Shown here piece by piece: positions 7,166 to 14,575 of a stretch of 28,992 bases of DNA. A model generated the notes under the pieces. The model searched no databases and was not told the DNA's origin. It worked only from the letters and a program-made list of their open reading frames with translations. Both the position numbers and the translations under genes were made by a program. This DNA comes from JAAZNO01 sp012798275 (lineage in GTDB: Bacteria; Chloroflexota; Anaerolineae; B4-G1; SLSP01): contig DAOPQD010000034.1 in the NCBI GenBank assembly GCA_035347995.1, forward strand, positions 1 to 28,992, written 5' to 3'. How positions within the stretch are numbered: position 1 is the stretch's first letter; each line of letters opens with the position of its first letter.

Positions 7166-8323
7166 TCAGAAAAATCTCTTCTGGCGCGCTTTTTCGGACG
7201 GGCGGGTGATGAGGCCGCGTTCGAGCAGGCGCCGGTGCAACTGGCTTTCCAGCGCGGCCTGATCCTGGTGGGTGACAAGGGCGAGCTCGTGCGCGCGCGC
7301 CAGGACGTAGGGATTGCCGTTGAGCAGGCGCGCTTGATGCAGCAGCGTCGTGTGCAGGGCCAGCGCCCAATCGTCGCGCTCCGCCGCCCAGCGCGGGACC
7401 TCGAGGCGCGCGATGACGGGGAGCCCCTTCTCGCCGAGGTTGACGTAGCAGAACCAGATCGGGTGCCCATGCCGGCCATGGCGCTCGTTCATCTGTGAGG
7501 GGCGCGTGAGCCAGACGGAGCGTTCGCCGGGCGCGAGAAAGTGAGCCATCAGCAGCTCGTCATCCACGGCCTCGGGGTGACGTTCCCCCTGGCGTTGCGG
7601 TGAGCCGCTCTCATCGAGGCGGCTTTGCCACAGTAATTCGATGAGTCCCCGGCCGCCGGGCCGTTCCACAAAGCCGGCCGGCAACGCGCCGAGCTCGCGC
7701 AGGCGGTCGAAGGCGGCAAAATACCCCGGCAACAGAGCGCGAGCCTCCTCGTCACTCCTGCCGCTGTAGGGCCAGAGCAGGGGCCCATCGGTGAGTGTCA
7801 GGATGGGCGTCGGAACCCCCTCAGCGCGGACCTTTTCCGCCAGCGCGACGGCCAACCTCATTTCGGCGACGGTGCGGCGCATCCCCAGCTGCCCGGTGAT
7901 GAGCAACCCCTCAGTGTCGAAGAGCTCGTGTTCCGCGAAGTGCAGTTCGGCCTCCTGAACAGGTGTCGGCGCCTGCCCGTTGTAGCGGAAGATCAAAGCC
8001 CCCACCTGGATGACGTAGTAGAGCGCGAGCGCATGTCGGTCGGGCGCGATTTGGGAGCCGTCCACGCCGATGATGACGCTGCTGGGCGCGGGGGCGTCCA
8101 ACGCCTCCAGGCGGCTGGTCAGGGGCAGGTCCTGCAACGGAAGGGCGACTTCCTCGCCGGGGCGGTCTGGCGGAGGAGTCCGCTCGCGTAAGGCGGCGGG
8201 CGAGGGCGCGGTTTCCAGCCACCGCAGCACGTCCGTCAGCTCGGCTTCGGCCTGTTGCTGATGTTGCCGGGCCTGCTGACTCAGCGCTTCGATCGCCGTC
8301 CTCAAGCGTTCCAGGTGTAACAT
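7166..8323 (-). CDS. nurA: NurA-domain nuclease (DNA double-strand break repair)
   Basis: About 385 residues. A coiled-coil-prone Gln-rich N-terminus (about 5-40) precedes the NurA nuclease domain. The first catalytic strand reads VIIGVDGSQI (D88) and the second TLTDGPLLWPYSG (D179). A C-terminal helix region (NPYVLARAHELALVTHQDQ) carries the late conserved residues. NurA with the HerA hexamer resects DNA ends in archaea and some bacteria. ATG 8332 and ATG 8323 are both in frame. I choose 8323 because the -10 of an excellent promoter (8331-8358) overlaps 8332 and would place the transcript start at about 8324, giving a leaderless message. HerA is not in the window. Confidence 0.82.
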   Translation of the reverse strand: MLHLERLRTAIEALSQQARQHQQQAEAELTDVLRWLETAPSPAALRERTPPPDRPGEEVALPLQDLPLTSRLEALDAPAPSSVIIGVDGSQIAPDRHALALYYVIQVGALIFRYNGQAPTPVQEAELHFAEHELFDTEGLLITGQLGMRRTVAEMRLAVALAEKVRAEGVPTPILTLTDGPLLWPYSGRSDEEARALLPGYFAAFDRLRELGALPAGFVERPGGRGLIELLWQSRLDESGSPQRQGERHPEAVDDELLMAHFLAPGERSVWLTRPSQMNERHGRHGHPIWFCYVNLGEKGLPVIARLEVPRWAAERDDWALALHTTLLHQARLLNGNPYVLARAHELALVTHQDQAALESQLHRRLLERGLITRPSEKARQKRFF

Positions 8324-8330
8324 GCCCTGC

Positions 8331-8358
8331 ATTATAGCCCAGGTGGGGATGACGGCAA
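8331..8358 (-). promoter_or_regulatory. Promoter of nurA, apparently leaderless
   Basis: On the minus strand TTGCCG (8358-8353), a 16-base spacer and a perfect TATAAT (8336-8331) stand seven bases before ATG 8323. It is divergent from the mraZ promoter, with about 70 bases between the two. Confidence 0.6.
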
Positions 8359-8394
8359 TGGCGTTGGAGACGGCGTTTGCTTCCCGCGCGAGTT

Positions 8395-8420
8395 ATCCCA
8401 AATTCCTTGAATTTTGGGAT
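8395..8420. repeat. Inverted repeat in the nurA-mraZ divergent region
   Basis: Arms ATCCCAAATT (8395-8404) and ATTTTGGGAT (8411-8420) pair at nine of ten positions around a 6-base centre. The element lies between the two divergent promoters, just upstream of the mraZ -35, in an AT-rich patch unusual for this genome. It could be an operator for either side. Confidence 0.45.
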
Positions 8421-8427
8421 TTCCCTA

Positions 8428-8456
8428 TTGCAAAATTTGGGAAACTAGTCTATAAT
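8428..8456 (+). promoter_or_regulatory. Promoter of the dcw operon (PmraZ)
   Basis: TTGCAA (8428-8433), a 17-base spacer and a perfect TATAAT (8451-8456). The predicted start is near 8463, giving an mraZ leader of about 80 bases that begins inside the MraZ boxes. Confidence 0.75.
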
Positions 8457-8457
8457 G

Positions 8458-8491
8458 TGGGAGTAAGTGGGGAGAGATGGGTGATTGTGGG
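8458..8491 (+). promoter_or_regulatory. MraZ box: four TGGG repeats at exact 10-bp spacing
   Basis: TGGG begins at 8458, 8468, 8478 and 8488, one per helical turn, directly after the -10. MraZ proteins of other bacteria bind tandem TGGG repeats at their own promoter, so this is almost certainly the operator. An extra TGGG at 8438 is in the same phase two turns upstream, inside the spacer of the promoter. Confidence 0.85.
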
Positions 8492-8544
8492 GACTGTGCC
8501 CCTCTCCTGGCGTTGCTCACAACCGCTACGGGAGCTCGATTTCC

Positions 8545-8982
8545 ATGTTCCTGGGTCAGGCACTCTATTCACTCGATGAGAAGGGGCGCGTCATCATCCC
8601 CTCTCGCTACCGCGAGATTTTGGGAGAGCGTGTGATCATCACGCGCTCGTTCGACCCCTGCATCACATTATACCCCATGGAAGTGTGGGAAGAACTTGCC
8701 CGGAAAGTCAACGCGCTTCCCATGACTTCCATTCCCGGGCGCGCTTTGCGGCGCTTCCTCTTTGCAGAAGCAACGGATGTCCTCCCCGATCGTCAGGGAC
8801 GCATTTTGTTGCCCGAGCGGCTGCGGGAACATGCCGGCCTGGACGTAGCCAGCGAGGTGTTGATCGTCGGGCTGGATCAGTACCTTGAGTTTTGGAACCC
8901 CAAACGCTGGGCAGAACAGAATGCCCGTGAGCTGGCCATGATGGAGGAAAACCCGGCGTTATGGGAGAATCTGCAGATCTGA
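8545..8982 (+). CDS. mraZ: MraZ transcriptional regulator of the dcw cluster
   Basis: 145 residues, typical for MraZ. Two SpoVT/AbrB-like half domains are visible: LYSLDEKGRVIIPSRYRE with D11-GR-R15, and DVLPDRQGRILLPERLRE with D82-GR-R86. The family forms ring-shaped oligomers that bind tandem TGGG repeats, usually to repress its own operon. The start is set at ATG 8545 by GGGAG ten bases upstream and by the family N-terminus MFLGQALYSLD; the frame is open 60 bases further up. It is the first gene of the operon, behind the matching operator at 8458-8491, and overlaps rsmH by 22 bases. Confidence 0.95.
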   Translation: MFLGQALYSLDEKGRVIIPSRYREILGERVIITRSFDPCITLYPMEVWEELARKVNALPMTSIPGRALRRFLFAEATDVLPDRQGRILLPERLREHAGLDVASEVLIVGLDQYLEFWNPKRWAEQNARELAMMEENPALWENLQI

Positions 8983-9917
8983 GCCTCGTCTCTGCCGGTC
9001 AGCATCTGTCGGTGTTGCTGGCAGAAGTGCTGACCGGGCTGGCGGTCACCTCCGGCGGGACGTACATTGACGGGACGGTTGGCGGTGGAGGACACGCTGC
9101 GGCGCTGTTGGAAGCCAGTGCGCCTGATGGGCGGCTGTTGGGGCTCGACAGAGACCCGCAGGCCGTGACGCGGGCGCAGGCGCGACTCCAGCCTTTTGGC
9201 TTGCGGGTGCGCCTGATCCATGAGAGCTACGCGGCCCTGGAAGCCACGGCGCACCGCGAGGGCTTTTTCCCCGCCGACGGGGTTTTGTTGGACTTGGGAT
9301 TTTCATCTTACCAGATAGACGACCCACAGCGCGGTTTTGCTTTCCGGCATGAGGGGCCGCTTGACATGCGCTTCGACCCGACGGCGGGCGGGCTGACGGC
9401 GGCGGAGCTGGTCAACGACCTGCCGGAAAGCGAGCTGGCGGCGTTGTTGTGGCGTTACGGCGAAGAGCCGCGCAGTCGCGCCATCGCCAGGGCCATCGTC
9501 GCGGCGCGACCGATTCATAGCACCGCGCAGTTGGCCGGGGTGATTGTCGCCGCGACCGGGCGCACGGGCTCGCGCTCCCTGCATCCCGCGACCCGCAGCT
9601 TCCAGGCCTTGCGGATTGCGGTCAACGGCGAATTGGAAGCTCTGGAGACGGCGTTGCCGCAGGCGGTCAACGTGCTGCGCGCCGGGGGGCGGTTAGCGGT
9701 GATTACCTTTCATTCTTTAGAGGATCGCATCGTGAAGCGCTTCTTCCAGCAGGGGGTGCATCCCTGCATTTGCCCGCCAGAGGCGCCGGTCTGCACGTGC
9801 GGACGACAGCCGACGCTGCGGCTGATCACGCGCAAACCGCTCACGCCGGGAGCTGCCGAGCTCGCGGCGAATCCGCGCAGTCGCAGCGCGAAATTGCGGG
9901 TGGTGGAGAAGATTTGA
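8961..9917 (+). CDS. rsmH: 16S rRNA (cytosine(1402)-N4)-methyltransferase
   Basis: 318 residues, of family length. It methylates N4 of C1402 in 16S rRNA using S-adenosylmethionine. Seen are H15-LSVLLAE, the SAM-binding loop DGTVGGGGH (38-45), LDRDP (62-66), VLLDLGFSSYQID, RGFAFRHEGPLDMRFD, and the C-terminal VITFHSLEDRIVKRFF with the CICPPEAPVCTCG cysteine cluster. ATG 8961 overlaps the end of mraZ by 22 bases, and GGAGG lies 13 bases before it, inside mraZ. ftsL follows after one base (TGAGATG). Confidence 0.97.
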   Translation: MGESADLSLVSAGQHLSVLLAEVLTGLAVTSGGTYIDGTVGGGGHAAALLEASAPDGRLLGLDRDPQAVTRAQARLQPFGLRVRLIHESYAALEATAHREGFFPADGVLLDLGFSSYQIDDPQRGFAFRHEGPLDMRFDPTAGGLTAAELVNDLPESELAALLWRYGEEPRSRAIARAIVAARPIHSTAQLAGVIVAATGRTGSRSLHPATRSFQALRIAVNGELEALETALPQAVNVLRAGGRLAVITFHSLEDRIVKRFFQQGVHPCICPPEAPVCTCGRQPTLRLITRKPLTPGAAELAANPRSRSAKLRVVEKI

Positions 9918-9918
9918 G

Positions 9919-10245
9919 ATGAGCGTCACCTGGCAGAAACGCACCCACGGGGTTCAACGGCGACAGGAGGCCTTCGACCGCGCGTTGGCGCGCGTGTTTT
10001 TGGTGGTCGTGGTGATAGCGACGCTGCTGGCGTCGCTCTACCTGGCCGTGGTGGCGCACAACACCCGGCTTTCGGGGCAGGTCTGGCAAATGGAGCGGGA
10101 GCTGGTGGAATGGCAGCGCAAGAATGAGTGGCTCACGGTGGAAACTGCCCGCCTGAGCAGCATTCCGGTGCTGCAGCAGCGTTCGATCGCGCTGGGGTAC
10201 GTGCCGGCGGAGAACGTGCAGTATCTGGTCTTGCCGGAGCCATGA
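9919..10245 (+). CDS. ftsL: FtsL/DivIC-type septum formation protein
   Basis: 108 residues with the FtsL layout: a basic cytoplasmic N-terminus (about 1-24), one membrane helix (about 25-46, LARVFLVVVVIATLLASLYLA region), then an extracytoplasmic coiled coil (about 50-82, QVWQMERELVEWQRKNEWL) and a short end ALGYVPAENVQYLVLP typical of the family. In the divisome FtsL bridges FtsQ/B to FtsW/FtsI. Sequence conservation is low in this family, so position between rsmH and ftsI is the main support. One-base gaps (TGAGATG) on both sides imply coupled translation. Confidence 0.8.
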   Translation: MSVTWQKRTHGVQRRQEAFDRALARVFLVVVVIATLLASLYLAVVAHNTRLSGQVWQMERELVEWQRKNEWLTVETARLSSIPVLQQRSIALGYVPAENVQYLVLPEP

Positions 10246-10246
10246 G

Positions 10247-11971
10247 ATGTTGCGAGGTCCAGAAGTTCGCCTGCGCTTGATTGTGCTGCTGTTGGGGGCC
10301 CTGGTGCTCCTGATCGTGGGGCAGCTGGTGCGTCTCCAGGTCTTCGAGCATCGGCGATATGTGGTGGAGGCCAAACAGCTGCTTGAACGGCAGTACTCGC
10401 TGCCCGAAGAGCGGGTGGGCGACTTGTTCGACCGGAACGGGGATTTGCTGGTGGGCAACCTCCCGGTCTATGACGTGGACGCTTACCTGCAGCGCGAATA
10501 TCACGCCGAAGCGTATGCCCCACAGCTGGCGGTGTTGCTCAATCGGCCAGAAGCGGAATTGCAGACGGCGCTCACCTTCCCGGAGGGGGAGCCGGCGACG
10601 AGTGTGTGGCGTCCTCTGGCGCGGGAGGTGACCTCGGACACGGTGCGCCAGGTGCAGGAGTTGGAGCTGCCCTGGATTGTTTTCGTCCCTACCTGGAAAC
10701 GGTATTACGCGGAGGGGGCGCTCGCGGCGCACGTGTTGGGGTTTGTGAATGCCGACGGCAATGGCTACGGGATTCAGGCGGATCAATGGCCGCTGTTGTT
10801 CGTCCCCCAGCAGCGGTCGGAAGGCCAGGTCTCCGGATTCAATGAGCCGCTGCCCGATGAAGTGGCGGGCCGTTCGGTGACGCCGGTTCGGGGGATGGAC
10901 TTGCGGCTGACCCTCGATCGCACCCTCCAGGCGTATATCGAGGGAGAATTGGACCGGGCGTTGCTCGAATACAAAGCGGAGGCGGGCACGATCATCGTGA
11001 TGAACCCCCGGACGGGCGAGATTCTGGCGCTGGCGAGCCGTCCGACCTACGAACCCTCGCGCTACGCCGATTATGTCGCTGCGGGGCAGGAGGCGCTCTT
11101 CCGGGATCCGGCCGTCAGCCAGACGTATGAGCCGGGGTCGGTGTTCAAATTGGTTACGGTGGCGGCGGCGCTGGACTTGGGATTGGTGGACACCGGCTGG
11201 ACCTATGAGGATCGCGGCTTGATCGAGTACGGGGGCGTGCCGGTGCGCAATTGGGATCACCGGGCCTACGGCGTGCAAGATCTGGAAGGTTTGCTGGCGC
11301 ATTCGCTCAACGTGGGCGCGGCGACGCTCTCGACGCGCGTTTTGGGCGCGGACCGCTTCTATCACTACGTGCGCGCTTTCGGCTTTGGCCAGACGACGGG
11401 CGTGGAGCTGGAAGCCGAGGAAAACGGCGTGGTTCACACGCCGGAGCAGTGGGACTGGCAAGATGGTTTTCTCGCCACCAATGCCTACGGTCAGGGGATC
11501 GCGGTGACGCCGCTGCAGATGGCTGCCGCCGTCGCGGCGATCGCCAACGACGGCGTCTTGATGCAACCGCACCTGGTGGCGGAGCGGATCGCCGCCGATG
11601 GGACGCGGGTCCCCATCGCGCCCATGCCGGTGCGCCAGGTGATTTCGGTGGAGACGGCGCACACCCTGACCGAATTGATGGCGCGCGCTATCGAAACCAA
11701 CATGAAGCAGGCAACGGTGCCAGGATATCGCCTTGCGGGGAAGTCGGGGACGGCGCAGATTCCCGTCTCCGGCGGCTATGACCCCCACAACGTGATTGCT
11801 TCGTTCGTGGGCTTTGGGCCGCTGCCCGACCCGCAGGTCTTGATCATGGTGAAGCTGGATCGGCCCGGCATTGACCCGTCCTTGCGTTGGGGCACGCAGA
11901 CCGCCGCGCTGGTGTTTCAACGGATTGCGGCGCGGTTATTGGTGCTGTTGCACTGCCCGCCGGGCGGTTGA
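10247..11971 (+). CDS. ftsI: Class B penicillin-binding protein (septal transpeptidase, FtsI/PBP2-like)
   Basis: 574 residues. One N-terminal membrane anchor (about 8-28) is followed by the dimerisation domain with GDLFDRNGDLL and by the transpeptidase domain. All three catalytic motifs are present: S298-V-F-K301, S353-L-N355 and K499-S-G-T502. It cross-links stem peptides at the septum and works with FtsW. There is no PASTA domain at the C-terminus. In the usual cluster murE follows, but here 103 non-coding bases containing a hairpin separate it from murF. Confidence 0.93.
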   Translation: MLRGPEVRLRLIVLLLGALVLLIVGQLVRLQVFEHRRYVVEAKQLLERQYSLPEERVGDLFDRNGDLLVGNLPVYDVDAYLQREYHAEAYAPQLAVLLNRPEAELQTALTFPEGEPATSVWRPLAREVTSDTVRQVQELELPWIVFVPTWKRYYAEGALAAHVLGFVNADGNGYGIQADQWPLLFVPQQRSEGQVSGFNEPLPDEVAGRSVTPVRGMDLRLTLDRTLQAYIEGELDRALLEYKAEAGTIIVMNPRTGEILALASRPTYEPSRYADYVAAGQEALFRDPAVSQTYEPGSVFKLVTVAAALDLGLVDTGWTYEDRGLIEYGGVPVRNWDHRAYGVQDLEGLLAHSLNVGAATLSTRVLGADRFYHYVRAFGFGQTTGVELEAEENGVVHTPEQWDWQDGFLATNAYGQGIAVTPLQMAAAVAAIANDGVLMQPHLVAERIAADGTRVPIAPMPVRQVISVETAHTLTELMARAIETNMKQATVPGYRLAGKSGTAQIPVSGGYDPHNVIASFVGFGPLPDPQVLIMVKLDRPGIDPSLRWGTQTAALVFQRIAARLLVLLHCPPGG

Positions 11972-12010
11972 GGGGCGAACGGCGTTCAGGTTTTCGAGGC
12001 AGGCAGCGGC

Positions 12011-12035
12011 GTTGAGTCGGTCAGACCGGCTCGAC
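12011..12035 (+). other. Hairpin in the ftsI-murF gap
   Basis: GTTGAGTCGGT and ACCGGCTCGAC form an 11-bp stem with two G-U pairs around the loop CAG. A run of six T begins six bases after the stem (12042). The spacing is poor for an intrinsic terminator; it may attenuate transcription or mark where murE was lost. Confidence 0.35.
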
Positions 12036-12074
12036 GAAATGTTTTTTAAGAGCAGGACACAGGTTTGAGAGACG

Positions 12075-13544
12075 ATGGCACGTCAGAGCAGTAAAAAACG
12101 GACCGGGCGTGTTTTGACGCTGGCCGATTTGATTGAGGGCCTGGGCGGCGGACGACTCGCGGGCCTGGAAATGCCGATCACGCCGATTCTGGATTCCCGT
12201 AAGGCGGGGCCGGGGGCGGTCTTCCTCGCGTTTCGCGGCGAAACGGCGGACGGGCACGCCTTTGTGGGCGATGCCCTGGCGCGGGGCGCCGTGGCGGCCG
12301 TGGTAGACGCGGGCGCGCCTTTGGGAGGCGATCTTTCCGGCGCGACGGTCCTCGATCTGACGGACGCTGCACTGCCTCAGCACACCGTGAGCGCGCCGGT
12401 GATTCTGAAGGTCCCGGCGGTGCTGCAGGGATTGCAACGCGCGGCGGCGTTCTGGCGTCAGCAGTTCGATGTCCGCGTCATTGGCATCACCGGCAGCGTG
12501 GGGAAGACCACCACGAAGGAAGTGACGGCGCGGGTGTTGCAGCAGCGGTATCGCGTGTTGCACAGCACGGGCTCGTACAACAACGAGATTGGCCTGCCGT
12601 TGACGCTGTTGCAGCTCACCGCCGAACATGACCTGGTGGTGTTGGAAATGGGTATGTACGTCCGGGGGGACATTCGCAGCCTGGCGGAGATCGCGCGCCC
12701 GCAGATTGGCATCCTCACCAACGTCGAGCCGGTGCACGCCGAGCGCGCCGGCAGTCTGGAGAACATTGCGCTGGGCAAGCGGGAGCTGGTCGAGGCGTTG
12801 CCGCCCGCGCCGGAGGGCGTCGCCATCCTCAACGAGGACGATCCGTTCGTGCGGGCGATGGCGGAGGCGACGCGGGCGCGCGTCTTCACCTACGGGCTCG
12901 ACCCGGCGGCGCATCTGTGGGCCGATGAGGTCGAGAGCCTGGGACTGGAGGGCATTCGGGCGCGGCTCCACTATGGGTCGGAAGCGGTGTACGTGCGCGC
13001 GCCGTTGCTGGGACGACACAGCGTCCATACGCTGTTGCGCGCTGCTGCGGCCGGCCTGATCCTGGGATTGAGCTGGCAGGAAATCATCGAGGGGCTGCAG
13101 ACGCCGGGCGCGCAGCTGCGCTTGGTCTCGACGCCGGGGCCGCAGGAGACGTTGGTGCTCGATGATACCTACAACTCGAGCCCGCCGTCGGCGCTCGCGG
13201 CGCTGAACTTGCTGGCGGACCTCGAGGGGCGCAAGATTGCGGTGTTGGGCGACATGCTGGAGTTGGGCGCCTATGAGGAGGAAGGGCACCTCAAGGTAGG
13301 ATGTCGCGCCGCTGATGTGGCGGCGCACCTGGTGACGGTCGGCCCGCGCGGCGCCCTCATGGCTCGCGGCGCCCGGCTCTGCGGGATGCCGCCGGAACGG
13401 GTGCATGAGGCGGCCACCAATGCCGAGGCGCTGGCCTGGCTGCTCGAGGTACTGGAGCCGCACGACGTGATTTTGGTGAAGGGCTCGCGCGCGATGCGCA
13501 TGGAGGAAATCGTCAGCGCGTTAAGCCGCGCGGCGAAAGGGTAG
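12075..13544 (+). CDS. murF: UDP-N-acetylmuramoyl-tripeptide--D-alanyl-D-alanine ligase
   Basis: 489 residues. MurF adds D-Ala-D-Ala to UDP-MurNAc-tripeptide with ATP. Seen are the substrate loop ILDSRKAGPGAVFLAFRGE, the P-loop GSVGKTT (K144), STGSYNNEIGLP, the DDTYNSSP motif (363-370), LGDMLELG and the late VKGSRAMRMEEIV. The last two and NNEIG separate MurF from MurE, so this is MurF and not the missing MurE. A basic N-terminal extension of about 12 residues precedes the first domain. GAGAG close to the ATG is a weak ribosome site. mraY follows after nine bases. Confidence 0.95.
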   Translation: MARQSSKKRTGRVLTLADLIEGLGGGRLAGLEMPITPILDSRKAGPGAVFLAFRGETADGHAFVGDALARGAVAAVVDAGAPLGGDLSGATVLDLTDAALPQHTVSAPVILKVPAVLQGLQRAAAFWRQQFDVRVIGITGSVGKTTTKEVTARVLQQRYRVLHSTGSYNNEIGLPLTLLQLTAEHDLVVLEMGMYVRGDIRSLAEIARPQIGILTNVEPVHAERAGSLENIALGKRELVEALPPAPEGVAILNEDDPFVRAMAEATRARVFTYGLDPAAHLWADEVESLGLEGIRARLHYGSEAVYVRAPLLGRHSVHTLLRAAAAGLILGLSWQEIIEGLQTPGAQLRLVSTPGPQETLVLDDTYNSSPPSALAALNLLADLEGRKIAVLGDMLELGAYEEEGHLKVGCRAADVAAHLVTVGPRGALMARGARLCGMPPERVHEAATNAEALAWLLEVLEPHDVILVKGSRAMRMEEIVSALSRAAKG

Positions 13545-13553
13545 GGCACAGCC

Positions 13554-14543
13554 ATGGGGTTTGCACTGATCCTGGCCAGTATCTCCTTTATCATGGCGGT
13601 ATTTTGGGGCCGTCCTTACATCAGCCTGCTGCGGAAGTGGCGGATTGGGAAGCGCATCCGCATCGAGGGGCCGAGCGGCCATCTGACGAAGATGGGGACG
13701 CCAACGATGGGCGGCCTGTTGATCCTCGTGCCGGTGGTGCTGATCACCGTGGCGTTGAACGTTTACAACCTGATCGGACAGACCGTTATCGGACGTTCGA
13801 TCCTGGTGCCGTTGGGGGTGTTGGTCGCCTATGGCGCCTTGGGGGCATGGGACGATCTGACGGGGGTTCGGCGCGGCGAGGGCCTGAGCGCGCGCTTCAA
13901 GATGCGGTTGGAGCTGCTCTTTACCCTGTTCGTGGCGCTGGTCATGTACTACGGGCTGGATCTGCAGAGCATCGCTCTCCCCGGCGTGCCCGAAAAGATC
14001 AGCATCGGCCTGTTCTACATTCCCGTGGCGATGTTGGTCATCATCGGCGCGAGCAATGCCGCCAACCTGACTGACGGTCTGGACGGCCTGGCCGGCATCA
14101 TCCTGGCGAGCGGCTTCGTGGCTTACGGCATCATCGCCGATTTGCAGGGGCAGATCTACCTGGAGCGGTTCTGCTTCACGATCGTGGGAGCGTCGTTCGC
14201 TTTTCTGTGGTACAACGCGCACCCGGCGGAGATGTTCATGGGCGATACCGGCTCGCTGGCGCTGGGCGCGACGCTGGGGACGGTGGCGTTGATGACCGGG
14301 CAGTGGTTGATCCTGCCGTTGGTGATGCTGGTGCCCGTGGCGGAGACGGCCTCCGTCATCATTCAGGTGACGTATTTCAAATACACGAAGAGAAAGTACG
14401 GCGAGGGCCGGCGGGTCTTCAAGATGACGCCGCTGCACCATCACTTCGAGTTGTTGGGCTGGTCGGAGACGCAAGTGGTGCAGCGTTTCTGGCTGGTCGC
14501 GCTGCTGGCGGCGATGGCGGGGGTGGCTCTGGCATTGATCTGA
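13554..14543 (+). CDS. mraY: Phospho-N-acetylmuramoyl-pentapeptide transferase
   Basis: 329 residues, about ten membrane helices. MraY transfers phospho-MurNAc-pentapeptide to undecaprenyl phosphate, making lipid I at the inner face of the membrane. Catalytic and signature residues are present: D100-D101 in AWDDLTG, N171-LTDGLDGLAG with D174 and D177, and H295-H-H297 in MTPLHHHFE. The region KMGTPTMGG (about 43-51) is standard. GTAGGG lies before the ATG. murD starts 32 bases downstream. Confidence 0.97.
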   Translation: MGFALILASISFIMAVFWGRPYISLLRKWRIGKRIRIEGPSGHLTKMGTPTMGGLLILVPVVLITVALNVYNLIGQTVIGRSILVPLGVLVAYGALGAWDDLTGVRRGEGLSARFKMRLELLFTLFVALVMYYGLDLQSIALPGVPEKISIGLFYIPVAMLVIIGASNAANLTDGLDGLAGIILASGFVAYGIIADLQGQIYLERFCFTIVGASFAFLWYNAHPAEMFMGDTGSLALGATLGTVALMTGQWLILPLVMLVPVAETASVIIQVTYFKYTKRKYGEGRRVFKMTPLHHHFELLGWSETQVVQRFWLVALLAAMAGVALALI

Positions 14544-14575
14544 GATCGGGCGCGGCGGACGTGGCGCCTTTTGTG

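Noticed and set aside
14207..14575. N-terminal extension of murD into mraY
   Set aside because: Gly/Ala/Arg-rich shadow of mraY with no MurD similarity.
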